Part shown: piece by piece, positions 1 through 11,426 of the stretch
Layout: the number at the start of each line of letters is the position of its first letter
Numbering within the stretch: position 1 is the first letter of the stretch
Origin: Betaproteobacteria bacterium
GTDB lineage: Bacteria; Pseudomonadota; Gammaproteobacteria; Burkholderiales; Rhodocyclaceae
Assembly: GCA_016720065.1 (NCBI GenBank)
Contig: JADJXY010000002.1
Location: forward strand, 2,927,001 to 2,991,000
DNA length: 64,000 bases
Direction: 5' to 3'
Notes under the pieces: generated by a model
Databases searched by the model: none
What the model was told of the DNA's origin: nothing
Seen by the model: only the letters and a program-made list of their open reading frames with translations
Made by a program: the position numbers and the translations under genes

Positions 1-28
1 CCAAAGACCAACCAGGAAATAGTGATTC

Positions 29-793
29 ATGGACATTTTGGGCCGCTACAGGAGCGCAACGCAACGTGCCCGCGTATTCAGCGAAGCTTGGGTCGAAGAG
101 CACTTCAGGTGCCCGAGTTGTTCGGAACGCTTGCAAGCTACGCCCAACAACACCCAGGCCCTGGATTTCACTTGCCCATCCTGCTGCAGTGGATTCGAAC
201 TTAAGAGCAAGAAAGGGGCGTTCGGCCGCACCGTTGCAGATGGCGCGTACGCAGCCATGCTGGCGCGCATTAGAGCCAGTCGGAGCACCAGCCTCATCTT
301 GCTGGGCTACACGGAGGACTACCGAACAAGGAGTGTGATTGCCGTTCCGGCCAGATTTCTCGTCGAGGCATTGATCGTTCCCCGAAAACCCTTGGGGCCG
401 CATTGTCGGCGGGCGGGTTGGCAAGGGTGCAACATCAATATCGGCCTCCTTCCACCTGATGGGCGAATCGTCTGCGTTCATGAGTTTGTGACCCGACCCC
501 AGGCGGAGATATGCCAAGAGTGGAAAAGAACGGCTTTCCTTGAGGACAGTAATTCCGCAGCGCGAAGCTGGCTGGCTGTGATCATGGGAATCGTTTCCAG
601 ACTCGAGCGGACTCGTTTCTCTCTAGCCGATGTTTACCAAGCCGAGGGTGAATTGGCAGAACGGTTTCCTGGCAACAGCAACCTTCGGGCAAAAATACGC
701 CAGCAGTTGCAGGTGCTGCGGGACAAGGGTTGGTTGACCTTTTTGGGCAATGGGCAGTACGCGGTCAGTCGCCAATCGGCCCCGTATCACTGA
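29..793 (+). CDS. DpnI-like methyl-directed type IIM restriction endonuclease
   Basis: The 254-residue product has the same length and layout as DpnI of Streptococcus pneumoniae, which cuts GATC only when the adenine is methylated. The N-terminal PD-(D/E)xK nuclease core carries D46 and then E57-x-K59 in the stretch FELKSKKG. It is interleaved with a zinc-ribbon made of two Cys pairs at about C28/C31 and C49/C52. The motif RRAGWQGCNI in the middle matches the DpnI region RRAGWIGCNI. The C-terminal 70 residues (RAKIRQQLQVLRDKGWL) match the winged-helix domain that reads methylated DNA a second time. The start is supported by AGGA about 11 bases upstream. No methylase or DpnD partner is visible, because the window begins just before the gene. 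The specificity for Gm6ATC is inferred from similarity recalled by eye. Confidence 0.9.
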   Translation: MDILGRYRSATQRARVFSEAWVEEHFRCPSCSERLQATPNNTQALDFTCPSCCSGFELKSKKGAFGRTVADGAYAAMLARIRASRSTSLILLGYTEDYRTRSVIAVPARFLVEALIVPRKPLGPHCRRAGWQGCNINIGLLPPDGRIVCVHEFVTRPQAEICQEWKRTAFLEDSNSAARSWLAVIMGIVSRLERTRFSLADVYQAEGELAERFPGNSNLRAKIRQQLQVLRDKGWLTFLGNGQYAVSRQSAPYH

Positions 794-809
794 TAACGCT
801 TGCAGGCCA

Positions 810-4472
<3,663 letters not shown>

Positions 4473-4522
4473 GGATCACCTCGGCAAAACGAAAAGGCAC
4501 CGGAGACACCGCAAAAGCAAAC

Positions 4523-4564
4523 GGCGCTGCAAACCGGCTTGAGACTTCAGGGTTTGCGAGCGCC
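4523..4564 (-). terminator. Competing hairpin of the SAH riboswitch (expression platform)
   Basis: Read on the minus strand, GGCGCTCGCAAACC pairs with GGTTTGCAGCGCC across a 15-base loop with a single bulge. A T-rich stretch (GTTTGCTTTTG) follows. Its 5' arm uses the same GGCGCTC that closes the pseudoknot of the riboswitch at 4556-4622, so the two structures cannot form together. The layout fits a terminator-like stem that ligand binding prevents, i.e. an ON switch. The T-tract is imperfect, so whether it terminates or acts another way is inference. Confidence 0.6.
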
Positions 4565-4622
4565 GTTGATCGTTGCCGAGCCTGGCCCCCTGGGGGTGGT
4601 GAGGGGTCGCAGCGCTCCTCGG
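4556..4622 (-). promoter_or_regulatory. S-adenosylhomocysteine riboswitch (ahcY motif)
   Basis: Read on the minus strand, the element begins CCGAGGAGCGCTGCGAC and later has the conserved AGGCTCGGCAACG and GGCGCTC blocks. Stem P1 is CCGAG with CTCGG. An internal stem is formed by GACCCC with the downstream GGGGGCC region. The pseudoknot P4 is AGCGC with GCGCT. These are the hallmark blocks of the SAH riboswitch class found upstream of ahcY and metH in beta- and gammaproteobacteria. Its position before metH fits a role in clearing S-adenosylhomocysteine-derived homocysteine. Confidence 0.9.
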
Positions 4623-4692
4623 CAGAGGGTGGAGTTTACTTGCCGGGCGGGCGCATGCCAAGAGCGCCCCAGGGGGTGCCTCGGGGGGCCGC

Positions 4693-5187
4693 TCAGTTGT
4701 AGGTCTGGATGCGCCGCGAGGTGGTCTTCACCAGGCGGTCGCCCAGGTTGAAATGGACGTGGAAATGGGCCTCTTCGGTGGCCATGGTGCCTGCCACGCG
4801 CCAGTCCCAGATTTCTTCCTGCAAGTTGTCGAAGACCTCGACCTTGCCGGGCTTGCCGAGCAGGCGGCGAACTTCGTCCTGGCTCATGCCCGGTCGCACG
4901 CGGGCCAGGTTTTCGGCGCTCAGGGCCTGCTCGATTCTCACCAGCACGCCGTTGGCGTCGAAGCTGAGCATGGGACACTCGATGCCATTGGGCTGACGGT
5001 TGTACTCCCAGGTCACCGTGCCGTCGTCGTTGAGGAATTCGGCGCTGGGATTGCCCATGCGTGCACGGACCTCGGAGGAGGTCGACACCCCGAGCTTCAA
5101 TTCCTGCAGGTTGAGGGCGTCGCAGGCAGGGAGGAGGGTGCCGATGACGGCGGCGGCCGCGGTGGCGAGCCAGGGGGGCGTCTTCAT
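4693..5187 (-). CDS. BamE/SmpA-like outer-membrane lipoprotein
   Basis: The 164-residue product starts with a lipoprotein signal peptide whose lipobox LPAC places the lipidated Cys near residue 22. It then has two tandem SmpA/OmlA-type repeats, each with the signature (V/M)-(R/D)-x-R-x-x-(M/L)-G-x-P: VRARMGNPS and VRRLLGKPG. The second is preceded by VRPGMSQDE, typical of BamE-like folds. BamE proper is usually about 110 residues, so this is a longer paralogue and its role in outer-membrane assembly is inferred. Its ATG overlaps the stop codon of the upstream MFS transporter (ATGA), implying translational coupling. Confidence 0.8.
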   Translation of the reverse strand: MKTPPWLATAAAAVIGTLLPACDALNLQELKLGVSTSSEVRARMGNPSAEFLNDDGTVTWEYNRQPNGIECPMLSFDANGVLVRIEQALSAENLARVRPGMSQDEVRRLLGKPGKVEVFDNLQEEIWDWRVAGTMATEEAHFHVHFNLGDRLVKTTSRRIQTYN

Positions 5188-6440
5188 GGAGTCTCCGGCG
5201 AGGAAGGGGAACGCTGGGGGGGCGGGACGCCGGCTTCGGCGCTCACCCGCTGGTGGTGGAGCAGGGCGCCCAGGGCGCCCAGGGCGAGCAATCCGGCCAT
5301 GCCCGCGGCGAGGTGTCGGGTCGAATGCCACAGCAGCGGCGCCAGGGCGGCCGCGACGAGACCGTTGAGGGCGGCCTGGAGAAAGGTCTGACACGAGGCG
5401 GCGAGTCCGCGCTGGGCGCCGTAGGGGTCGAGGGCGTAGAGCGTCAGGGTGGGGACGGCGAGGGCCATGCCGCAGGTGTAGAAAAAGATGGGGGCCACGC
5501 TCCAGGGCAGTCCTGGCGGCAGGAGGGCATTGAGCAGCAGATTGCCGCAGGCCGCGAAACCCATCAGCCCGTAGCCGGCGGCCAGGGTACGCGGGCGGGA
5601 GAGATGCCCGGCGACTCGTCCGGAAATCCAGGAACCAGTGAGGAGGCCGGTCATCGAGGGGCCGAAGAGCCAGAGAAAACCTGTCTCGGAGACGCCCAGA
5701 TGAGTCATGAGGAACATGGGTGCCGACAGGACGTAAAGGAAGAAGCCGGCGAAATTGAGGGCGATGGCACCACAGACGTACAGGAAGCGAGGGGTGCTCA
5801 GCACCCGGCGGTAGGTGCTCAGGAGGTAGGAAGGGCGGAGGCTCTGGCGCTTTTCCGGCGGCAGGGTCTCCGGGAGCAGCCGGTAGCAGGCCAGGGTCAG
5901 GCTTGTGGCCAGGAGGGCCAGGAAGACGAAGGGCGAGCGCCAGCCGAAAAAGGCTTGCAGCCAGCCGCCGATGAGGGGCGCCAGGGCCGGGGCGAAGGCA
6001 AACATCATGGTGATCTGCGCCATGAGCCGCTGGGCTGGCGGCCCGTCGAACAAGTCGCGCACGATGGCCCGGCTGACCACCATGCCGGCGCCGGCGCTGA
6101 TGCCCTGCACCCCGCGCAAGATCCACAGATGCTCGATACGGGTGGCGAAGGCGCAGCCCAGGGAAGCCAGGCCGAAGGCCACCAGGGCCACCAGCACGAC
6201 GCGCCGTCGTCCCAGGGCGTCGGCCAGGGCGCCGTGCCACAGGGTCATGAGGGCAAAGGGCAGCAGGTAGGCCGAAAGGGTCTGCTGCACGGCCAGGGGG
6301 CTGGCCTCCAGGCGGGTGCCGATTTCCGGGAAGGACGGAAGATAGGTGTCGATGGCGAAGGGCCCCAGGGCCGCCAGGGCCGCGAGCAAAAAGGCAATGC
6401 CGCGGGGGGCCGGCGTCCCGGCGCGCGTCAGGTCCTTCAA
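5184..6440 (-). CDS. MFS drug-resistance transporter, Bcr/CflA family
   Basis: An inner-membrane proton-coupled exporter with about 12 hydrophobic segments. The Bcr/CflA signature PFAIDTYLPSFPEIG is near the start, and the loop-2 motif GALADALGRRRVVL follows. Substrate is not predictable; family members export bicyclomycin, chloramphenicol or sulfonamides. The frame is open back to 6572, but the residues before LKDLTRAG look non-coding and would overlap the end of comM. A TTG at 6438-6440, preceded by AGGCAGGGG, is therefore taken as the start, giving 418 residues. The gene overlaps the downstream BamE-like lipoprotein by ATGA and lies in the same direction as comM. Confidence 0.88.
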   Translation of the reverse strand: MKDLTRAGTPAPRGIAFLLAALAALGPFAIDTYLPSFPEIGTRLEASPLAVQQTLSAYLLPFALMTLWHGALADALGRRRVVLVALVAFGLASLGCAFATRIEHLWILRGVQGISAGAGMVVSRAIVRDLFDGPPAQRLMAQITMMFAFAPALAPLIGGWLQAFFGWRSPFVFLALLATSLTLACYRLLPETLPPEKRQSLRPSYLLSTYRRVLSTPRFLYVCGAIALNFAGFFLYVLSAPMFLMTHLGVSETGFLWLFGPSMTGLLTGSWISGRVAGHLSRPRTLAAGYGLMGFAACGNLLLNALLPPGLPWSVAPIFFYTCGMALAVPTLTLYALDPYGAQRGLAASCQTFLQAALNGLVAAALAPLLWHSTRHLAAGMAGLLALGALGALLHHQRVSAEAGVPPPQRSPSSPETP

Positions 6441-6552
6441 GCGGGCCCCTGCCTGAGCAGCGCACGCCACAATGCATCGGCGACATCTCGCCGAGCCTGT
6501 CCCGTGGGACTGGCGTTGGGGAAGAGCCCGACGGGCATGGCGATGTGCTCCA

Positions 6553-8064
6553 TCAATCGCCCTGGACGCCATCCATGCCTGTCAGCCGACGGTACTGGAT
6601 GGCCTCCGCCACATGGGCGGCGCGCACCGTCTCGCTGCCTGCGAGGTCAGCCACCGTGCGGGCCACCTTGAGGATGCGGTGCCACGCCCGGGCGGACAGC
6701 GCCAGGCGGCTCATGGCCTGGCGCAGCAGGGCGGTGCCGTCGCAATCGGGGGCGCAGTGGCTGTCGATCTCCTGGGCCCCCAGGCGGGCATTTGCCTTGC
6801 CCTGGCGGCGGTGCTGGCGGTCGAGGGCGGCAGCCACCCGTTCGCGCACCGTGGCCGAGGACTCGCCCTCGGGGCGTGTCAGCAGCACGTCGCCCGCCAC
6901 GGCGGGGACTTCGATCTGGAGGTCGATGCGGTCCAGGAGGGGGCCCGAGAGGCGCCCCCGGTAACGGGCGACCTGGTCCGGCGTGCAACGGCAGCGGCCG
7001 CTGGGGGAGCCCTGGTGCCCGCAGGGGCAGGGATTCATCGCCGCGATCAACTGGAACTCGGCGGGGAATTCCGCCTGCCTTGCCGCTCGGGCGATGTGGA
7101 TGCGTCCCGACTCCAGCGGCTCGCGCAGGGTCTCCAGTACCTTGCGGTCGAACTCCGGCAATTCGTCCAGGAAAAGCACGCCCTGATGGGCGAGGGAAAT
7201 CTCCCCGGGGCGCGGCGGATTTCCGCCGCCCACCAGCGCCACGGCGGAAGCGGTGTGGTGCGGGCTGCGAAAGGGACGGCGGGCGAAGGCGGCGGGTCGG
7301 AACTGCCCCGCCAGGGAAAGCACCGCGGCGGACTCCCGCGCTGCACCGGGGGGCAGGGGGGGCAGGAGGCCCGGCAAGCGGGCGGCGAGCATCGACTTGC
7401 CCGCCCCCGGGGGGCCCAGCATGAGGAGCGAATGCCCGCCTCCGGCGGCAACCTCCAGGGCGCGCTTGGCCTGGGCCTGGCCCCGCACTTCGGCGAGGTC
7501 GGCCAGGGTCTCCTGCGCTTCGGGTGCCGGTGCCGCCGCCACCGGCAGGGCCTCCCGTTCGCACAGATGGGCGCAGACCGCGAGGAGGGTGGGGGCGGCC
7601 AGGATGTCCGTCCCGCCGGATAGCGCCGCCTCGGCAGCGCTGTCCGTGGGCAGGACGAAGCGGCGACCATCGCCGAGCGCTTCCAGCGCCATGGCCAGGG
7701 CGCCCCGCACTGGGCGCAATTCACCGGAAAGGGAAAGTTCGCCGGCAAATTCGTGCTGCTCCAGGAGGCGGGGCGAAATCTGCCCGGCGGCGGCCAGGAT
7801 GCCGATGGCGATCGGCAGGTCGAAGCGGCCCGACTCCTTGGGCAAGTCGGCGGGGGCGAGATTGACGGTAATGCGGCGGGAGGGAAATTCAAAGCCGGAA
7901 TTGACCAGGGCGGCCCGCACCCGGTCGCGGGCCTCGCGCACTTCCACGTCGGGCAGGCCGACCAGGGTGAAGCTGGGCAGTCCGGCGGCGAGATGAACCT
8001 CCACCCGTACCGGCGGCGCAGCGAGGCCGTCGAGGCCGCGGCTATGGACGACGGCCAGGGCCAT
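6553..8064 (-). CDS. comM: YifB/ComM family Mg-chelatase-like AAA+ ATPase
   Basis: The 503-residue protein has the ComM layout. An N-terminal Lon-protease-like S5 domain begins with VHSRGLDGL and contains GLPDVEVREARDRVRAAL. The AAA+ core follows, with Walker A GPPGAGKSMLA near residue 216 and Walker B LFLDELPEF. Between them and the C-terminal domain sits a four-Cys block (NPCPCGHQGS...CRC) typical of this family. ComM is a hexameric helicase that promotes branch migration when single-stranded DNA is integrated during natural transformation; it is present in many bacteria not known to be competent. No other competence gene is in view. The gene lies 12 bases downstream of ubiK. Confidence 0.93.
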   Translation of the reverse strand: MALAVVHSRGLDGLAAPPVRVEVHLAAGLPSFTLVGLPDVEVREARDRVRAALVNSGFEFPSRRITVNLAPADLPKESGRFDLPIAIGILAAAGQISPRLLEQHEFAGELSLSGELRPVRGALAMALEALGDGRRFVLPTDSAAEAALSGGTDILAAPTLLAVCAHLCEREALPVAAAPAPEAQETLADLAEVRGQAQAKRALEVAAGGGHSLLMLGPPGAGKSMLAARLPGLLPPLPPGAARESAAVLSLAGQFRPAAFARRPFRSPHHTASAVALVGGGNPPRPGEISLAHQGVLFLDELPEFDRKVLETLREPLESGRIHIARAARQAEFPAEFQLIAAMNPCPCGHQGSPSGRCRCTPDQVARYRGRLSGPLLDRIDLQIEVPAVAGDVLLTRPEGESSATVRERVAAALDRQHRRQGKANARLGAQEIDSHCAPDCDGTALLRQAMSRLALSARAWHRILKVARTVADLAGSETVRAAHVAEAIQYRRLTGMDGVQGD

Positions 8065-8076
8065 GGCCGTCCCGCC

Positions 8077-8319
8077 TCAGGAGCCGGTGCGCTGCCGTTC
8101 GAGCGCTTCCACCCGGGCTTCCAGCTCCTTGAGCTTTTCCCGGGTACGGGCGAGTACCTGGGCCTGGACGTCGAATTCCTCGCGGGTGACCACATCGAGG
8201 CGGGCGAGAAAGCCGGAAACCAGGGCGCGGGTGTTTTTTTCGAAATCCTTGGCCGGCGTGGCGGCCAGAAGGGTATTGAGCCGGGCGGCGAGGTCGTCGA
8301 GGAGCTTGGGGTCGAGCAT
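8077..8319 (-). CDS. ubiK: Ubiquinone biosynthesis accessory factor UbiK
   Basis: An 80-residue protein of the YqiC/BMFP family. It begins MLDPKLLDDLAARL and ends in a coiled-coil (LARTREKLKELEARVEALE), which is the family pattern. UbiK forms a trimeric coiled coil that binds UbiJ and supports aerobic ubiquinone biosynthesis at the membrane. The start at 8319 was chosen over the upstream ATG at 8355 because GGAGG stands 4 bases ahead of it and because family members start with this sequence. Confidence 0.9.
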   Translation of the reverse strand: MLDPKLLDDLAARLNTLLAATPAKDFEKNTRALVSGFLARLDVVTREEFDVQAQVLARTREKLKELEARVEALERQRTGS

Positions 8320-8416
8320 GGCGGCCTCCGAGTCGAGGGGGTCCGAGTTTAGCACAGCCGGGTTTCCGCAAAGGGCGGCGGCGGCTGCCCAAAACAGTGC
8401 GCACCGGCCAAATGAC

Positions 8417-8431
8417 GCACCGCTATGGTGC
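8417..8431. promoter_or_regulatory. NtrC-type binding palindrome
   Basis: GCACC-GCTAT-GGTGC is a perfect match to the NtrC palindrome GCACC-N5-GGTGC. Its centre is roughly 100 bases upstream of the transcription start predicted from the sigma-54 promoter at 8496, a usual enhancer distance. A further GCACC half-site lies at 8401. Binding by NtrC is inferred from the sequence and from the glnK-amtB genes downstream. Confidence 0.8.
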
Positions 8432-8495
8432 CACCAACCGAGGCGTGCTGCCGCATGTCGCCGGCAAATAATTGATTTCCATCAACTAAATTGAC

Positions 8496-8511
8496 TGGCA
8501 CAGGTCATGCT
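8496..8511 (+). promoter_or_regulatory. Sigma-54 promoter of porin-glnK-amtB
   Basis: TGGCACAGGTCATGCT matches the -24/-12 consensus, with GG and GC separated by exactly 10 bases. Transcription would start near 8522, about 35 bases before the porin start codon. Together with the NtrC palindrome upstream this predicts induction by nitrogen limitation. Confidence 0.8.
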
Positions 8512-8556
8512 ATTGCTGCACTGCATAACTTTCATTTTATTGTCAGGAGAGAAACG

Positions 8557-9411
8557 ATGAAGAAGTCCCTGCTTGCCGTCGCCCTCGCGACCGCTTTTGC
8601 CCTTCCTGCCCAGGCCGCCGACGCTCCCGCGGCGCCCGAAGCCAAGAGCCCCCATACCCTGACCGGGAATGTGGGCCTCTTCTCAAGCTACCGCTTCCGC
8701 GGCATCGATCAGACCTACGGCCGACCGGCGCTCCAGGGCGGAATCGACTACAGCCACGAGAGCGGCATCTACCTCGGCAACTGGAACTCCAACGTCAATT
8801 CGGGTGCCGGCTTCCCCAGTGGCAACCTGGAAATGGATTTCTACGGTGGCTACAAAACCAGCTTTGGCGACGTCGGTATCGACGTCGGCATCCTGCACTA
8901 TTACTACCCGGGTACCAACGCCCGCACCCTGTCGGGCAGCAACCACAAGCACACCAGTTCCCGCTCCAGTGGGTCGGTCAACAACACCGAAGTCTACGTC
9001 GGCGCCAGCTGGAAATTCCTTAGTCTGAAGTACAGCTACGCGCTGAGCGATTACTTCGACCTGCCCGATTCCGATGGCACCAGCTATCTCGATTTGTCCG
9101 CCAGTTACGATCTCGGCAATGGTTGGGGCATCAATGGTCACGTCGGCCACCTGTTTGCCAACGATTATTCCTATCAGTTCACCACCGGCAGCCGTTCGAT
9201 CAGCTACACCGATTGGAAGATTGGTGTGACCAAGGATGTCAATGGCTGGCTGTTCGGCCTGTCCTACATCGACACCAACGCCAACGGTAGCTGCAACAAG
9301 GCCGAGTTCTACTGCTTCTTCAACTCTTGGGCCGACGACGGCGACTTGGGCAGCAAGAGCAAGGACGCCGGTCGCGGAACCGCCGTTCTGTCTGTCACCA
9401 AGACCTTCTAA
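8557..9411 (+). CDS. TorF-family putative outer-membrane porin
   Basis: The 284-residue product has a clear Sec signal peptide (MKKSLLAVALATAFALPAQA, cleaved after AQA). An amphipathic beta-strand-rich body follows, starting GNVGLFSSYRFRGIDQT, the hallmark of the TIGR02001/TorF family. The C-terminus ends in Phe, as expected for insertion by the Bam machinery. In many betaproteobacteria this gene stands directly before glnK-amtB, and the shared NtrC/sigma-54 control here suggests uptake of a nitrogen compound across the outer membrane. The substrate is unknown. The start was set at 8557, behind AGGAGAGAAACG, rather than further upstream, because the signal peptide begins here and the promoter lies at 8496. 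Confidence 0.88.
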   Translation: MKKSLLAVALATAFALPAQAADAPAAPEAKSPHTLTGNVGLFSSYRFRGIDQTYGRPALQGGIDYSHESGIYLGNWNSNVNSGAGFPSGNLEMDFYGGYKTSFGDVGIDVGILHYYYPGTNARTLSGSNHKHTSSRSSGSVNNTEVYVGASWKFLSLKYSYALSDYFDLPDSDGTSYLDLSASYDLGNGWGINGHVGHLFANDYSYQFTTGSRSISYTDWKIGVTKDVNGWLFGLSYIDTNANGSCNKAEFYCFFNSWADDGDLGSKSKDAGRGTAVLSVTKTF

Positions 9412-9428
9412 CGCTTCCTAAACCCAAT

Positions 9429-9460
9429 CCCCGTCGGCGACCCGGCCGGCGCTGACGGGG
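9429..9460 (+). terminator. Intercistronic hairpin between porin and glnK
   Basis: CCCCGTC at 9429 pairs with GACGGGG ending at 9460 around a GC-rich loop. Only a short mixed T stretch (GTTTTC) follows. It could be a partial terminator or an RNA-processing/stability element that lets the porin and glnK-amtB reach different levels from one promoter. Function is inferred. Confidence 0.5.
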
Positions 9461-9490
9461 CAAAGTTTTCAACCTTGTGAGGATCCACTC

Positions 9491-9829
9491 ATGAAATTCG
9501 TCACTGCCATCATCAAGCCCTTCAAGCTTGACGAAGTGCGTGAAGCCCTCTCCGCCATCGGCGTGCAGGGCATCACGGTCACGGAAGTCAAAGGTTTCGG
9601 CCGGCAGAAAGGTCACACCGAACTCTATCGGGGGGCCGAATACGTGGTCGACTTCCTGCCCAAAGTGAAGATCGAGGCCGCCATCAAGGACGACCAGGTC
9701 GACCAGGTCATCGAAGCCATCGAGAAATCCGCCAGTACCGGCAAGATCGGTGACGGCAAGATTTTTGTCTTCGAACTCGAACAAGTAATTCGCATCCGGA
9801 CCGGCGAGACCGGTACCGATGCCTTGTAA
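9491..9829 (+). CDS. glnK: PII nitrogen-regulatory protein GlnK
   Basis: A 112-residue PII protein. Residue Y51 in the T-loop (RGAEYVVDFLPK) is the uridylylation site. The start MKFVTAIIKPFKLDEV and the C-terminal signature TGKIGDGKIFV are canonical. As a trimer it binds ATP/ADP and 2-oxoglutarate, and it blocks AmtB when nitrogen is plentiful. The gene is followed 15 bases later by amtB, the usual partner, so GlnK is a better name than GlnB. It probably shares the nitrogen-controlled promoter upstream of the porin. Confidence 0.96.
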   Translation: MKFVTAIIKPFKLDEVREALSAIGVQGITVTEVKGFGRQKGHTELYRGAEYVVDFLPKVKIEAAIKDDQVDQVIEAIEKSASTGKIGDGKIFVFELEQVIRIRTGETGTDAL

Positions 9830-9844
9830 AGGGAGCCGCGTGCC

Positions 9845-11347
9845 ATGAAAAGAATTTTTGCCATCCTGGCGCTCTTCGGCGCCGTCACCCTGGGGGCTCC
9901 GGCCTGGGCGGAAGACAAGCCCGCGGAAGCGGCGCCAGCCGCCACCGCGCCGGCCGCTGCTCCCGCTGCTGCTGCCGCCGCTCCGGCTGCTGCTGCCGCC
10001 GAAGCCGCTCCCGCCGCCGCCCCCGCTGCCGCCCCGTTGGTACCCAACAAGGGCGACAACGCCTGGATCATGGTCTGTTCGGCCCTGGTCATCCTGATGT
10101 CCATCCCCGGACTGGCGCTGTTCTACGGCGGCCTCGTGCGCTCCAAGAACATGCTCTCGGTGCTCATGCAGGTGTTCGTCGTCTTCTCCCTGATCACGGT
10201 TCTGTGGTGCGTCTATGGCTACTCTCTGGCTTTCACGGAGGGCAACGCCTTCTTTGGAACCCTGGACAAGCTCTTCCTCAAGGGCATCACGGTCGAGTCC
10301 GTTGGGGCCACCTTCTCCAAGGGGGTGGTCATCTCCGAACTGGTCTTCGTGATCTTCCAGGGCGCCTTCGCGGCCATCACCTGTGCCCTCATCGTCGGCG
10401 CCTTTGCCGAGCGGGTGAAATTCTCCGGCGTGCTGTTGTTCACCGTCCTGTGGTTCACCCTCTCTTACCTGCCCATGGCGCACATGGTCTGGTACTGGGC
10501 CGGCCCGGACGCCTACGTCGATGCCGCTGCCGGCGAGGCCGCCGGCAAGACCGCGGGCTTCCTCTTCCAGAAGGGTGCCCTCGACTTCGCGGGCGGTACC
10601 GTGGTGCACATCAACGCTGCCATCGCCGGCCTGGTCGGTGCCTACATGGTGGGCAAGCGTACCGGTCTGGGCAACGTGGCCATGGCGCCGCACTCCCTCA
10701 CCTTCACCATGATCGGTGCCTCGCTCCTGTGGTTCGGCTGGTTCGGCTTCAACGCCGGCTCCGCTCTGGAAGCCTCCGGCGGTTCCGCCCTGGCCATGGT
10801 CAATACCTGGCTGGCTACCGCCTGCGCGGCCTTGTCCTGGATGTTCGCCGAATGGATTTTGAAGGGTAAGCCCTCCATGCTGGGTGCCGCATCCGGCGCC
10901 GTGGCCGGCCTCGTGGCCATCACCCCGGCCGCCGGCTTCGTCGGCGTCATGGGGGCCATGGTCATCGGCCTGCTGGCCGGCGTGGTTTGCCTGTGGGGCG
11001 TCAATGGCCTCAAGAAGCTCCTCGGTGCCGACGACTCCCTCGACGTCTTCGGGGTCCACGGCGTGGGCGGCATCCTGGGGGCCATCCTCACCGGCGTCTT
11101 CGTCGCCCCTTCTCTCGGTGGCACCGGCGTCTATGACTACGTGGCCAACAAGGTGGGTGACTTCGACATGACCGCCCAGGTCATCGCCCAGCTCTGGGGT
11201 GTGGGTACCGTCATCGTCTGGTCCGGCGTCGTTTCCCTGGTGTCCTACAAGATCGCCGATATCGTGGTCGGTCTGCGGGTGCCGGAAGACGAGGAGCGTG
11301 AAGGTCTGGACCTCACCTCCCACGGCGAAACCGCCTACCACCACTGA
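9845..11347 (+). CDS. amtB: Ammonium transporter AmtB
   Basis: The 500-residue product has a signal peptide (ending APAWAEDKP). An unusual Ala/Pro-rich periplasmic linker of about 45 residues follows (residues 25-68). Then come the eleven membrane segments of the Amt/MEP family. Key elements are GGLVRSKNML in the first segments, the first pore His in GGTVVHINAA and the second in DVFGVHGVGG. It conducts ammonium into the cytoplasm and is closed by the T-loop of GlnK, encoded just upstream. The long Ala/Pro linker is seen in several betaproteobacterial AmtB proteins; its role is unknown. A strong terminator follows at 11371. Confidence 0.96.
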   Translation: MKRIFAILALFGAVTLGAPAWAEDKPAEAAPAATAPAAAPAAAAAAPAAAAAEAAPAAAPAAAPLVPNKGDNAWIMVCSALVILMSIPGLALFYGGLVRSKNMLSVLMQVFVVFSLITVLWCVYGYSLAFTEGNAFFGTLDKLFLKGITVESVGATFSKGVVISELVFVIFQGAFAAITCALIVGAFAERVKFSGVLLFTVLWFTLSYLPMAHMVWYWAGPDAYVDAAAGEAAGKTAGFLFQKGALDFAGGTVVHINAAIAGLVGAYMVGKRTGLGNVAMAPHSLTFTMIGASLLWFGWFGFNAGSALEASGGSALAMVNTWLATACAALSWMFAEWILKGKPSMLGAASGAVAGLVAITPAAGFVGVMGAMVIGLLAGVVCLWGVNGLKKLLGADDSLDVFGVHGVGGILGAILTGVFVAPSLGGTGVYDYVANKVGDFDMTAQVIAQLWGVGTVIVWSGVVSLVSYKIADIVVGLRVPEDEEREGLDLTSHGETAYHH

Positions 11348-11370
11348 TCGAATTCTCGACTCTCTCCTTC

Positions 11371-11399
11371 CGGGCGCCCCAGGGCGCCCGCTTTTTTTT
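11371..11399 (+). terminator. Rho-independent terminator after amtB
   Basis: CGGGCGCC pairs with GGGCGCCCG around a short CCA loop, followed by C and eight T residues. It ends the porin-glnK-amtB unit. Confidence 0.92.
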
Positions 11400-11426
11400 G
11401 TGCCGCGCCCCTGTTAGTCTCGGGCG

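Noticed and set aside
9845..10060. Ala/Pro-rich AmtB N-terminus as a frameshift artefact
   Set aside because: The frame runs cleanly from signal peptide to the first membrane segment, and such linkers occur in other betaproteobacterial AmtB proteins, so it was kept as real.
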